A stretch of DNA of 64,000 bases from Helianthus annuus (Eukaryota > Streptophyta > Magnoliopsida > Asterales > Asteraceae): the NCBI RefSeq assembly GCF_002127325.2, contig NC_035444.2:82105870-82169869 (forward strand), written 5' to 3'. Each line of letters opens with the position of its first letter. The first letter of the stretch is position 1. This document shows positions 1-11,610 of the stretch, piece by piece. The position numbers were made by a program, and so were the translations under genes. The notes under the pieces are model-generated. The model worked only from the letters and a program-made list of their open reading frames with translations. It was not told the DNA's origin and did no database searches.

Positions 1-652
1 TGCGGTAAGGATTTTTAGCGGAATTTAACACTAATGTTTTTTTTTTCAAAAGGCGTGCCCGCCCACGGTATAGGATGGGTCCGCCCCTAATTGTATCACG
101 ACCATCACTCTATCATCACAGCTGGTCTATCACGGGACACCCCCTCCCCCCAATGGTAATAGGATTTGATTTTTTTAAAGAATTTTAATAAGACAACTTT
201 TATAAAAAAAAATTCAAAAATGGTCATCGGATTATTTTTTTAAACGTACAACTTATTAAATTCCATGACGTAATGGGTATGATTCGATTAAAAAGCCTAT
301 TCAAGAGACAATTTATGAAATGGAATGAGGATCATTCTATAAATGATATTTGTTTCAACTTTAGTCTCGATTTTCAATGGTTAGCGGGGCTTCTAGTAAA
401 GATGTTATTTCATATAACACTATAAGTCTATAACACTGGAACAGTGCACTTTAAAAGCCGAGTTCTTAAATGATCATCGGTTTTTAGTTTCAGTTTGTGG
501 TAATTGATTCACGTGATACTTTTGTAAATACAAAACCTGAAGGCTAGTGCATCTTAGTTTTTATTTCTCTCCTTTGTTCCTCTATGAAATATGTCAAAGG
601 ATGGGATAAGCACACTCGTTTGTAACATCTTTTTTATTCTTTATATAATATA
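1..652. other. AT-rich intergenic DNA, no gene seen
   Basis: No credible coding frame is visible. Around 87-95 there is a GTCCGCCCCTA stretch after an A/T run, which resembles the terminal inverted repeat of the hAT-type MITE found at 4271-4427 (TCCGCCACTG end). It may be the end of a second, mostly out-of-window copy. The rest is simple AT-rich sequence. Confidence 0.5.
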
Positions 653-1489
653 CTAGGTTAGTTCCCCGTATGTTACACGGGTTGAACAATTTAAACTATA
701 TAATAAATATTTCCTCTAAATGTAAAACAAAGATGAAGACATTTATATACCAAACATATATGTGACGTTATATGATTCATAATAAAAAAAAAATAATGTT
801 TTAAAAAATATATGCATTGAAGGGTTGAATAGTAATTGAATAAAGTATAATGTAATTTGTTAACATATAGAATTGTCAAGATATGTATTTAAGAAAATGA
901 ACATTCGTGTGACAATTATAAATTTTGTTAAGTTTATTTTTTAAACATTTACGACCTGTTGCATAAACATCTGCACCCAATCACGGTGATGATGATAAAA
1001 CATTCAAATAAATTAAGAAATACACATGTTTCAACAAAATTATGTAGATATCCATTGAGAGACTTAGTATAACAATTCACCACCATATATAACCAACTTT
1101 ATAAATTGTTTCAGTAAAATATATAGGATTGACATTTTACCTATAAGTTGAGTGACTAAATTGAAAAGAAAAAACTTCAAGTGGTTTAATTGAAAAATAT
1201 TATAAAATTTTGTTACAATACTACTCAATTTCCCCCCCCCCCCCCCCAAAAAAAATAAATAAATAAAAAAAATAAATGAGGCGTATTTGTTTTTTCATAC
1301 CATACTCATTACTCATTCTTATCTTCGAAATTTAAATTTTATAATCACCATTTTTCTCTTTATCTTTTTAATCCTTATCACCACTAACAAATTTATCATA
1401 TTAGTAGATAGATTTAATGGGGAAAAATAATTAGAGAGTGCCTGAGGAAGTGACATGTGTCCCCTAATAGGTTTCTTTTATTATATAGA
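653..1489 (-). mobile_element. Probable non-autonomous Helitron
   Basis: Read on the minus strand, the element begins with TC in a plant Helitron-like 5' end (TCTATATAATAAAAGAAACC, with a GGACACATGTCA block about 30 bases in). It ends at CTAG (653-656), preceded by a short hairpin of the CCCGTGT...ACGGGG type at about 667-685. The bases outside fit insertion between A and T, and there is no target duplication, as expected for Helitrons. No Rep/helicase coding is present, so it is non-autonomous. A second similar 5' terminus (TCTATACTATATAATAAAAG on the minus strand) ends near 1625, so several copies may be nested. Helitron end signals are short, hence moderate confidence. Confidence 0.55.
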
Positions 1490-2999
1490 TAGATATAGAT
1501 ATTATTATTATTTGTATTAGATTAGATTAAATATTATTATTATTAGTATTATTAATAATTTTAATCAATTAAATGAGAGAATGACAAGTGTCCCAAAACA
1601 GGTTTCTTTTATTATATAGTATAGATAATATTAGGTTGGAATTCTTTTTCGTTCTTTATATAATACTATGTTAGAATTCTATTCATGTATTACATCTATT
1701 GAATAAATGAAACATCACCTAATTAGCATAACTATTGAAGATTTAAGAATTCTTATAGATAAGATATGTTTGAACTTGCATATAAATAAATAATTTAATT
1801 AACTTATTTTAAATTAAGAATCTAACTTATAATAAAAGACTACAAATAATGCCACATGTCATTCTCTCCTTCAACCTCATAAATTTTATTTATAATTATT
1901 TAATAAATTTCTTTTAATATTAATAATTATTTAATAAATTTCTTTTAATATTAATATTAATAACTAATATATTGATATCATTTATTTTTATCCTTAAGAT
2001 TAATAAAGAATTTCAATTTTGCAATTTAGACACTTTGTTTTTTTTACTTTTAACTCAAAGTTTTTCATTTTTTTGCAATTTAATCCCAACTCTTTTTTAT
2101 TTTCAATTTTGGTCCACCATACTTATCATTTTTCCCAAGCTTTTCGTTTCGTTCTAAATTTTGTGAGTTAATGCACCGCAACATTTTTTTCGTATATTTT
2201 TTCCGTTTGACTGGCCCGTCGCAGCACATCTATTTTTCTCCGTTTAACAAGTTCGCCCAACGTGCGGGTCCTGGATTGACTTAGTCATTTTTTTCTATGT
2301 TTTACGTTTCGGTTTAATTTCTCTGCAACGAGCGTTCGTGATTCAAAGATTTTACGTCTGCTTTTTGCTCGGCGTTATTTTTTTTGTTTTTATTTAATGT
2401 TTTACGAACTTTTCCGGTGTTGGTGGTCGCTGACAGTGGTATAGCATTGGTACCATTTGACACAGTTTTACAACAACCGTTGCAACGCAAGGGCTTGATA
2501 CTAGTTAAGAAATATAATACAAAAACGAAACAAAAAAGAACGGAATATTTTAAATAAAAAACCAATATTTTAAAATCCGGCTTTTATACCGTTACGGATT
2601 TGGCTCAGAAACGATTTAATCAAATGTATCGGGCTGTTTAACCAGGTGTACCGGGTGGTTTAACCGGTTCTACCGGACAATTCAACTGGTACAACCGACC
2701 GGTTTGAACCGATTTTTAAAACATTGTAAAAAACTATAGATTGGTAACAAGCGATTTAAATATATAACGATACAAACAAAATCCATCAAGTCAGCTACCT
2801 TGATGAAAAAAAAAAAAAACTCAAGCATCAAGAAAAGAATTCTTCTCCGACACATTTTCAATATCCAAACCCAAAGTTTACTCGCAAAACCTTGCTTCAT
2901 ATTCATCCTCGTGTTCGTGAGATAAACACTCAAGTTCGTGATTAAATTTTCATTCATCAACAACAAATTCATATTCAAGTAATTCATCTTGAATCAAAT
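1490..2999. other. Upstream region of the remorin gene
   Basis: No coding sequence is supported. The stretch holds a second Helitron-like terminus near 1625, a possible oppositely oriented one near 1812 (TCTAACTTATAATAAAAGA followed by CCACATGTCAT), and runs of T. At about 2577-2715 there are degenerate CCGGTT/AACCGG direct and inverted motifs. AAATATATAAC at 2758-2768 is a possible TATA box for the remorin gene, about 240 bases before its ATG; this is inference from position only. Confidence 0.45.
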
Positions 3000-5900
3000 A
3001 TGGAGAATAAGCTCAAGCAAATGAGGTACCTCTCTTTTTTCCATTTTTCTTAATTCAACTTTGAGTTGTTGTACGATCATATGCGAACTAACAGTTCGTG
3101 TTGTTAGGGTCAAATTTTCTGGCATAGATGATGAGATGCACCAAGGAGAAACTTCACACCGAAAATTAACATCTCAAAGGAGTCGATCCTTTAATGGAGG
3201 TAATTCGGTTTCATCACAAGAAATAAACTACTGTTTATAAAACATGAAAAAATAACTACACATGAATTCTTTCACTAGAATGTGATCGTCTTTTTGGTCA
3301 TAAATTTTGCGACCATAGAAACCAGTCACAAACTAAGTTACTATTAATTTTATTTTGAATTAATTACATAATTAGTACATGTGGTTTACCGATTTTGCCA
3401 TTTTCATACCTATTTTTTTTTTTTTTTGAAATTACACCATTGGTACCAACATTTACAAATTGTTTCTCCATTAGTACCTGTGGTTATAGAACTATTAATT
3501 ACATGCTTAGTACCTGTGATGTACCAATGGTGAAATCATTTTGTAAAATTTGGTACCAATTGTGTAATTTCCGAACAATAGGTATGAAATGGCAAAATAA
3601 GTAAACTACTGGTACTAACAATGTAATTAATTCTTTTTTTTTTGTTCTTTTACCGTTTTGCAACCGATTTTTGCGACCAAATCTTATTTTATTTTTCAAA
3701 TATTTGGGATTTTTAATCTTAGTGAGTTACTTTTTAACATTTTTGCAATCATATTGTGAGCCCTAGGGTCATCACGTTCTGTTCTTCGAGCGGAAGGATG
3801 TTCCATTTGCCTGGGTGTCCGAACCGTTGCTGTTAAAAAAAAATTATTGTGAGCGCTAGGGATTTTTTTTTTTTTCAAAATGGGAGAAACATACACGCAA
3901 GAATGGTATCTAGGAGAGACGTTAAATGGTTTACCTATTAAATCTGCTAAAAAAAAGTTCTTTTGAAAAACCAAATAATAAATCTGTTACAAAAGAAACC
4001 ACCTTAATTAAGGAGGCGTATATGGAACCACCTCGGTTCCATTCCCAGCCGTTCTATTGAATTCGGGACATGGCGGATCACCTAGAACCCAAAACCATTG
4101 ACCTCTCCTAGAAACCATCCAAGAGCATATGTTTCTCCCATTGTGAAAAAATCTTCGAGCGCACTGTCCGTCACTAATTTTACAACTGTTATGATATAGT
4201 CGCTAATTTACGACTTTTTTGGTCACAAATGCCTAGTTTGTAATACATATATGGTAGGTAGGTTTATTGACAGGGGCGGACCAAGGTGAAACCCAGGGTA
4301 GGCGGGCGCACCCCTTGAAAAAAAAATTTAGTGTATTTTTTAGGCAAAAAGCCCGACCGCACCACCTGAAAATATGCTTGAACCACTCATCCGCACCCCC
4401 AGGAAATAATTTCTGTGTCCGCCACTGTTTATTGAATCCGTATTTTTTTTTCTCTAGACGGCAGAAGAGTTCAAAACTGGTATAGAGGGCAGTCATCTCG
4501 TGAACTAACAAATGATTATGATTCCGATTACATGGAGAGTGATGAGTTCCGGACAGCAGTTGCAGCAGCTGCATTTGCAGTCAATTCAGCTGAAGAGCGA
4601 AGAAGAGCAAGGCGAAGACTCGATGGCAGTTTGAGTAGGCCCAAGTCGAAACAAGAAGATGGCGCGGTTTCTGTGACCAGAAGGATCAAAGAAAGAATCC
4701 CATCTTCTTCTTCTGCAAGAAATAAGATGAAGAGTAAGGAAGATGATAATGTTCCTATAAAAACCCCAAGTTTGCTCTCCAGGAAATTCTCAGGTGCACG
4801 AATCTTTAATTCCATGGTTACAAATTCTGTTACAAAAAAAAAAAAAAAAAAAAAAAAAACATCTATAAGAAAAGTAGGGTTCACCAATCTATTTACCACA
4901 TCTATAAAAAAACATCGTTAACCCGTTGGTGACATCTTCGTCGTTAATATGTTGGTAACTTTACCACACTTGTCTGGCTCTAACAACCATTGGTAATCCG
5001 TTGGTGATACCTCCCAAAGGGAGATCACTGACGGATTACCGACGGCATCCATTTTACCAAGGGTTTTCGATGGATTTACCACACTTGTCTGGCTCTAACA
5101 ACCATTGGTAATCTGGTGGTGATACCTCCCAACGGGAGATCACTGACGGATTACCAATGGCGTCCATTTTACCAAGGGTTTTCGATGGATGTGCCCGTTG
5201 TTGAAAGCACTCTACTTTGTAGTGAGTTGGTGCTCGTAGATGAACGTGTTCAGCTACGAGCACCAACATGACTCACATATGTGGGCAACATATCAGATTG
5301 GATATTTTTCATCATACTCATTAATTATGCAGAATTACAAGAAAAGTTGCCTCAAAGGGCTAGTTCTCCAGCACATAGAGAACCCAAACCCGTAGCCGGC
5401 TTAGCAAGTACTAGCGGTGACCAAAAACCGACTATTCAACCCCCACCCCCACCCCCACCAACCGAAGTCGATAGAAAGCGTCCACAGCTTAGTCCTAATG
5501 ACATAAAGGCTGAGGTTTGGGAGAAAACTGAGTTGGAAAAAATCACAGAACGGTATAATCACAATTTTATAAGCATTCACATCCCATCCACCATAACTCA
5601 TATAAAATTATTAGAAAATAGTTTTAGAAGAAAATGATAATAAGAAAAATCAGTAAATACTCAAGATTATAAAAGGAAGAAAAATGAAAAAGTTATAACA
5701 AATATAGAGAATAAAACGTGAGAGGATTTTAGAAGATAAACAAAACCTAGAGAAAAATGTATTTGTTAGTTAAACTATAGAGATGAAAATGGTGGATGGG
5801 ATATTGCGACCGGATCTGAATTGGTCGACAAATTTTGGTCGCAACACCCAACTTCGGTCTCAACTTACCCTTATCCTAACTATGGGACATTTATCAGGTT

Positions 5901-6256
5901 CGACAAATTGAATGCTAAAATACTTGAGTGGGAGAACGAAAAGAAAGCAAAAGCAAAGAAGAAGTTGTCAAGAAATAAGGTCTTGATCATAGTTTTTTTT
6001 TTTTTTTAATAGAAAGTATACGTAAAAAAACTCAAAAATAAATGACTGGAGCTTGTTGCAGGATGAGCCGGAGAAGAAACGAGCTAGAGCTTTGCAAAGT
6101 TACAAGAATGATATAGAGATGATTGAACAGATTGTGGAAGCAGCAAGATCACAAGCTGAGGAAAACCGAAGGAAGGATGTGATTAAGATTAAGAAGAAGG
6201 CTGATACGATTAGGTTAACCGGAAAAATTCCAACCAAAACATGTTTATGCTTCTAA
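3000..6256 (+). CDS. Remorin family protein, six exons
   Basis: I assembled exons at 3000-3025, 3108-3199, 4458-4793, 5333-5552, 5898-5979 and 6062-6256. All introns are GT...AG and the reading frame is continuous, giving 316 residues ending at TAA 6254-6256. The N-terminal half is basic and disordered, with an alanine-rich patch AVAAAAFAVNSAEE at residues 73-86 and a polyproline run near 190. The C-terminal ~108 residues form the Remorin_C coiled coil: WEKTELEKI, then LEWENEKKAKAKKKL, then RARALQSYKNDIEMIEQ. The protein ends in CLCF, the cysteine-containing tail that anchors remorins to the plasma-membrane inner leaflet. Remorins scaffold membrane nanodomains and influence plasmodesmata and plant-microbe interactions. 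Length and the Ala-rich N-terminus suggest a long-type remorin (perhaps group 5 or 6, uncertain). Exon 1 is only 26 coding bases, so the start is the least certain part. The gene looks intact although introns 2 and 3 carry transposon sequence. Confidence 0.87.
3357..3633. mobile_element. Long inverted-repeat element (MITE/foldback) in remorin intron 2
   Basis: About 57 bases at 3357-3413 are repeated in inverted orientation at 3577-3633 with a few mismatches; both arms begin GAATTAATTACAT when read inward and end in CATACCTATT. The ~160-base centre has no coding content. No clear target duplication is seen, so the superfamily is unknown; long arms would fit a Mutator-type or foldback element. 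Confidence 0.6.
4271..4427. mobile_element. hAT-type MITE in remorin intron 2
   Basis: A 157-base element has terminal inverted repeats CAGGGGCGGAC (left) and GTCCGCCACTG (right), which pair with a single mismatch. It is flanked by a perfect 8-base direct repeat TTTATTGA (4263-4270 and 4428-4435). An 8-base target duplication with CAG..CTG-type ends is typical of hAT elements. It lies only 30 bases upstream of the exon 3 acceptor. Confidence 0.87.
4961..5190. repeat. 115-bp tandem duplication with internal dyad, remorin intron 3
   Basis: Two adjacent 115-base units (4961-5075 and 5076-5190) differ at only a few positions. Each unit contains an imperfect inverted repeat: ACCATTGGTAATC...GATTACC around CCTCCCAA-GGGAG. 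A diverged relative of the same sequence occurs at 20523-20800. A long poly-A run (about 4833-4859) lies just upstream in the same intron. Confidence 0.8.
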
Positions 6257-6480
6257 TTCTCCACCAAAATGATTCATAAGATAGCCTTCTCATGGTCAAG
6301 AACATCATATAATGTGTGTGAATATTTATAGTTAATAGTAATGTATAACTTAATGTAAATGAAAACTAGATGATTTTTTTTAACCGAAATATATTATGTT
6401 ATGGTAATAATGGACAAATTAATGATGGATACGGTTGGTAGATGGCACTTTCATCGACATCGGACATCCTTCATTGATCC
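6257..6480. other. Remorin 3' flank
   Basis: This is the probable 3' untranslated region and short AT-rich spacer between the remorin stop codon and the Copia element. The last five bases, GATCC (6476-6480), are the left copy of the Copia target duplication. No other gene is visible. Confidence 0.6.
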
Positions 6481-6623
6481 TGCTAGGGTTTGTATATTGT
6501 GAATGGCTTGCTGCCTCTGTATCTCATTCATGAATATATAACCAATATTATAAGGTCCTAACTTTGGCTAATTACAATATATAAGGAAACATAATAATCT
6601 ACCAAATATACATAGCTATTACA
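6481..6623 (-). repeat. Copia 3' LTR
   Basis: A 143-base repeat starts TGCTAGGG and ends ATTACA on the + strand, matching 20382-20522 with a handful of differences. On the minus strand the purine-rich CGGGGGTG immediately before it is the likely polypurine tract. Confidence 0.85.
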
Positions 6624-8544
6624 CCCCCGTAGTCAAATCGGGAGGTGACCGAATGTTGAGATTAGACCGAAAATCGTCGAAGAGAACTCGAGGCAAACCT
6701 TTAGTAAAGATATCAGCGATCTAGTGACGAGAAGGAACATGTAAGACCCGCACTTGACCTCGTTGAACTTGTTCTCTAACAAAATGAATGTCAAGCTCAA
6801 TGAGTTTGGTCCGCTGATGTTGGACTGGGTTACCAGCTAAGTAAATGGTGCTAACGTTGTCACAATATACCAGAGTCGCTTTTGTCAAAGGACGTTTCAG
6901 TTCAAGTAGTTGATTCCTCAAGCAACAAATTTCGGCTACAACGTTAGCGACCCCACGTTATTCAGCTTCGGCGCTTGAACGCGAGATGGTAGGTTGTCGC
7001 TTTGATGACCAAGAGATAAGATTGTCCCCATAATAGATGCAAAAACCGCTCGTAGACCGTCGAGTGTCAGGGCATCCGGCCCAATCTGCATCAGTGTAAG
7101 CAAGTAAAGATGGATCTTTTGAAAAACCGAGTGTCCCGTCCCTTTTACGTAGAGGATAATGCGTTTTAACGCGTTCCAATGGTCCGTTTTGGGCGCGTGC
7201 ATGTGCATGCAAATCTGTTGAACCACGTAACTGATGTCTGGCCGGGTGAAAGTGAGGTACTGAAGAGCCCCAACAAGACTGCGGTAAAGAGTGGGGTCAT
7301 GAAAATCATCACCTAAAAGAGCACTCAGTTTGGAGTGGGTGTCAACCGGAGTTGTAACCGGGTTGCACGATTGCATACCCGCACGAGCAATAATGTCTGT
7401 AGCGTATGCTTGTCGAGATAGAAACATCGTGTCGTGATGCCGACGAACCGTGATGCCACGGAAGAAGCTAAGAGGGCCAAGATCTTTCATGGCAAATTCG
7501 TTTGCAAGATGAGCCATGAGTTGGTGATGTAGGTCATCGCTGGAGGTAACGAGCAAAATATCATCCACATAAAGAAGCAAGTGTGCTATGTGTCGGCCGT
7601 CCTGGAGAGTAAAAAGAGATGCATCACATTTGCTTTGTAGAAAACCCAAGGTTAGGACGTAACCAGTGAACCGTTGGTACCATGCCCGCGGGGCTTGTTT
7701 CAAGCCGTATAGTGATTTCTTGAGTCGACAGACATGGTTTGGAAAATCCTTATGACGAAGCCCCATCGGCTGATACATATAGACTGTCTCATGCAAAGTG
7801 CCATGTAAAAATGCATTTGTCACATCAAGTTGATGAACATCCCAAGATTGTGATAATGCAATAGATAAGACGGTGCAAATAGTAGCCGGTTTTACAACTG
7901 GGCTAAAATCCTCTCCACAATCAATGCCTACCTGTTGCGAACGACCGTCACAAACCAGTCTAGCCTTGTATTGTTCTAATGTACCATCCGACTTGAACTT
8001 GTGTTTAAACAACCACATGCTATGAATGATGTTCATGTTGGACTGACGAGGCACAAGATCCCAAGTCTCATTTTTAATAAGAGCATCAAATTCGTTAGTC
8101 ATGGCGTTATACCATTCCGGTGTGGACAGAGCCTGGGCGGGATTTTTGGGTACTGGTTTAATGGCAGTACCACTAGAGGAGTGGAGGTTGAGTTGGCTTT
8201 TTGGTTTGCGAATGCCATCCATGGCACGCGTTCGCATGGTGCAGGTGGTGTGAGTGGTAGGTGGCAGTTGATTTTGGGCCGTGGGTAGGTAGTTGGGTGG
8301 TGATTGGGTCTGGGCCGAGGTGACAGGTGGAGAGGTGGCATGTGGAAAGTTGGTACTATGTGATGGTGGGTTAGAGATAGTGGGCTCAGGGGTGTGGGCT
8401 GTAGATAGTGGGCGACTGGAAGTTGTGGGCTGGATGTTTAAAGGTGAGTCGCTAGGCAAGTGTGGGCTAGGAGGTGGTGGGGTTTGGGCTGGGGAATGGG
8501 CTGGAGGATGGGTTTTGGAAGGGATCATAACAGAAGGCCAGTTA
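6619..8544 (-). pseudogene. pol: Copia pol: reverse transcriptase and RNase H (broken)
   Basis: Read on the minus strand, the fragment starts in a proline-rich linker. It continues through the Copia RT core: EWYNAMTNEFDALIKNETWDLV, the LYGLKQAPRAWY box, and the catalytic YVDD at about 7560-7571. A frameshift near 7200 precedes RNase H ([17 protein letters not shown], then [18 protein letters not shown]). Two further in-frame stops follow, one where EAEYRG is expected and one after HVPSRH, then the usual IADIFTKGLP tail. The final stop lies inside the LTR. It is cut off upstream at 8545 by LARD1 and continues at 18457. Confidence 0.88.
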
Positions 8545-9205
8545 GATGGTGTAACATCCCTATTTTTATCATGTAAATTATAAGTATGGTTAAATTTATT
8601 AACCACTAGTAACTAATAACTAGTTTATTTTTAATATAAATATTCAACCCAAATAGTTTTAAACACTATTTTATAAAGTTGGTTGAAATATTATATTAAT
8701 TAATTAACCTGTATATGGGTGACCTTTCTAATAAAATAAAAGTATATAAAAAACTTATATCATTAGACGGGTAATCTACGGGTAAGTTGACTATTAGAAA
8801 TATAAAGTTCCTAGACAGGCCTAGGAACAATATAATAATTAAATTATAAAAATACATTGTATTTTGAACCTACTCTATTTTTTAAAACTTAGACCCAAAT
8901 GTAGACAAAAATATTCTGGTTCCAATGACATATGTATTATTTTCTAAAAACATCATATTTTACAAGTTACAAGCGCCAAATAAGTAAAGTAGTTAAATTA
9001 ATTATTATATAAAATATATAATTAAAAATTTAAAACATGTTTCGTAGACATGTTTCATATCCTTTTTCTAAATTACATGTCCCATCTAATAAATAATAAT
9101 AATAAAAACCAAACATATGAAAATTCCACAAAGAACTGTCATGTCCCTTGATATTTCGTGTCCTCTTTTTGAAAATAATAAAATAAAGTAAAACATGACA
9201 TCAGA

Positions 9206-10267
9206 ATGGTGTACGTGTTGGCCAAATGGTGGTGGAGATTTAAATCAGAGAAGTCGGGTTTATGGCGCAGAATCGTGTGGGCAATCCATCAAAAGGCTAG
9301 GACGTGGAACGATGTCCCGGTAAAAAATGCAATGTCAGGTCCGTGGAGGAATATTTACAACATCAGTCAACCTTTATTAGAAGCTAATATTGATCTAAAA
9401 GGGGCTATAACGTCAGTAGTTGGTAATGGGCAGAATACATACTTTTGGTTAGACACTTGGACTGAACTGGGTCCATTTTATTTGCTGTTTCCGGATTTGT
9501 TTAAAATGGAGGTTCACAAGGATTGTTTGGTAGCAGAAAGGTGGACTACTTCATCAGCTGGGCCTGCTTTTAATTGGGCCTGGGTTGTCACAGACCTCGG
9601 TCAAGTCGCTGAAGACCAGTTGCAGCAAATGTTGGTGGTACTGAATAACCGATCCCGGTCGATGGCTCCGGATTCATGGATTTGGCAGCATGAAGCGAAT
9701 GGGTCGTTCAGCGTTGCAAGCATTAAAAGGGTGCTCGGATCTGTTGGTCGTACAAGAACCGATAAAGTGTTTGAATGGAATAGCTGGGTCCCAAAAAAGA
9801 TCGGAATAGTAGCTTGGAGGGCAGAGATGGAAAGATTACCGACAAAGTGCGCACTGGCTAGACGTAATGTAGCAGTTCCGGATAGGTGGTGTGTCCTCTG
9901 TGGCGAATATGAAGAAACATGTGATCATCTGTTTGTATCGTGTCATTACTCACAATCGATTTGGCAAAACTTAGCGTCTTGGTGCAGGCTCCAGCCGATT
10001 ATAGCATTTGGTATGAATGATCTACTGACGCTTCATGCGTCCAGCTTGGGCCCGAGGAAAAGAAAGACTATCCAGGCAATAGTTCTGGTGGCCTTTTGGA
10101 GTATCTGGAAGGTAAGAAACGAGGTGGTATTCAGACAGGCGGTCCCAAATTTTACACGCACACTTGATGAGATAAAATCGATGGCGTACTTATGGATTAA
10201 AAACCGGTCTAAGGCGGTCTCGTTAACGTGGGAAGATTGGAGTCGGTTTAATTTAACATCTATGTAA
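9206..10267 (+). pseudogene. LINE reverse-transcriptase protein, C-terminal fragment with zf-RVT
   Basis: An open 353-codon frame encodes the C-terminal part of a plant non-LTR retrotransposon ORF2. It has the post-RT region (WRNIYNISQPLLE, then FWLDTWTELGPF) followed by the zf-RVT zinc-binding domain: WRAEMERLPTKCALARRNV, then C-x2-C...H-x4-C in CVLCGEYEETCDHLFVSC. The catalytic RT core and endonuclease are missing through 5' truncation. The apparent ATG lies inside the 17-base target duplication, so the start is accidental. The frame is otherwise unbroken, which fits a recent insertion. Confidence 0.88.
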
Positions 10268-10371
10268 CTCGTTATTGACATTGTTGTATTATTGGTGTAA
10301 TAGTTGTACTTCTGGTTTGTAGCATCTTGCTACTATTAATAAAAAGTTTCTGTCGGCCGTTCAAAAAAAAA
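9220..10371 (+). mobile_element. 5'-truncated LINE insertion in the LARD1 5' LTR
   Basis: The 1.15-kb segment is absent from the 3' LTR of the same element. It ends in a short poly-A tract and is flanked by AGAATGGTGTACGTGTT (9203-9219 and 10372-10388). Long target duplications, a poly-A tail and 5' truncation are hallmarks of target-primed reverse transcription. It must have inserted after LARD1. Confidence 0.92.
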
Positions 10372-11230
10372 AGAATGGTGTACGTGTTCTCTTTCAAATG
10401 AAGGTAAATTAATTACTCTATTACATGTCTAAATGCATGTAACTTTATATTTAATAAATGAAAATTTTGGATACGTGTCTGAATAAAGGCAACATACGCA
10501 AAGCCAGGTGTAGCCTTCAAAATCCTTGGAGAGTAGTATAAAAGGACTACCTACCTTCAAAGAACAATTGCCTTCTTCTCTTTCTTTCTTCTGTTATGTC
10601 TGTTCGCCTACTCTCTCTCACATATATATACTTTCTTTTATTATTATTATTTACCTCCTAATAATAATAAAGTTCTGTCTCGTTTTAAGTGTTTTAACCC
10701 CCGATCACCGCTATCCTTTTCGATTGATCTGAGTCCCATAACGCAAGTCAAGGCTCCGCCCGACTAAGTTCGTTTGGATTCTATCTCGGAACTTCGGGAC
10801 AAGGTTGAATTAAGGGTACTATACTTAACACGAGTGCATTATATTTTTAAATAGCTTAAAAGTTATACCCAAAATTTATACCAGGAGTCCTTCTAGTTGA
10901 ACCCTAAAGTTACACAGTGGGTCCATTCCTTTTTCTCACTTTTGTAATTTACCCAAAACTATTATTTATTATTCTATTCTCACCAAAAGTCATATCTACT
11001 ATTTTATTTACTCAATAGGAAACCCTAGTTGAGACACCCAAGTAATTCTACACAATCTCTAAAATTTTCATAACAAACAGAATCAGGACCAGGGCCCCTA
11101 AAACTCAGGGGGGGGGGTAAACCCTAGTTGATGATTATCAATAGAAACTCGTTGTCTAAATCTGATTCGACAAAACTATAAAGTCAGCAGGCCTAGTCCC
11201 AAACGTGGCTACCCTATAGTCGGTTCGTAC

Positions 11231-11295
11231 CCCTTACGGACCGTAAGGGATAAGGCTTACGGTCCGTAAGCCTGTCAAATTTCGTGTATAAATAG
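11231..11295 (+). promoter_or_regulatory. Palindrome pair and TATA box in the LARD1 LTR
   Basis: Two perfect 19-base palindromes, CCCTTACGGACCGTAAGGG (11231-11249) and GGCTTACGGTCCGTAAGCC (11254-11272), sit 15 bases before TATAAATAG (11287-11295). The 3' LTR has the same arrangement at 17218-17282, but its second palindrome has one mismatch (GGTCGG). The promoter role is inferred from position. Confidence 0.6.
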
Positions 11296-11510
11296 CAGGC
11301 ATTGGCACTTGCAGTCTGCTGTTCATTCGACGATTAAATTCCGATTATACACCGAGTTATCGTCCAAATACTCTAAAAACACACACGCGAATCACTAATA
11401 GCAGGGTGCTACTACGATACCGGGTATTAACTCGATCGCTATTACGATTCATTTTCCGACCGATCAATATATCCAATGGATGTTTAAGTGCTGCCCACAT
11501 TAGGGTTATA

Positions 11511-11610
11511 CTTTGTCATTCGTCGTTAATTCGATGGATGTTTAAGTATCGTACTTTGTCGTTCGTCGTTAATTCGATGGATGTTTAAGTATCGCACTTT
11601 GTCGTTCGTT
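11511..11610 (+). repeat. 43-bp subrepeat in the LARD1 LTR
   Basis: A CTTTGTC(A/G)TTCGTCGTTAA unit recurs at 11511, 11554 and 11597, a 43-base period with a little over two copies. The same array is present in the 3' LTR. Confidence 0.75.

Noticed and set aside
2682..2987. 101-codon minus-strand ORF before the remorin start
   Set aside because: It lies in the likely remorin promoter and 5' UTR, antisense, with low-complexity residues and no family similarity.
4267..4485. 72-codon ORF overlapping remorin exon 3
   Set aside because: It runs through the hAT MITE and intron into another frame of the exon; the spliced remorin frame explains the region.
8001..8583. Plus-strand ORFs rich in Gly and Val
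   Set aside because: They are antisense shadows of the Pro/Ser-rich linker of the Copia pol on the minus strand.
10526..10732. Open frame of 68 codons, identical at 16511-16717
   Set aside because: It is repeated only because both copies lie in the LARD1 LTRs, it begins at a TTG over the TATAAAAGG box, and it resembles no known protein.
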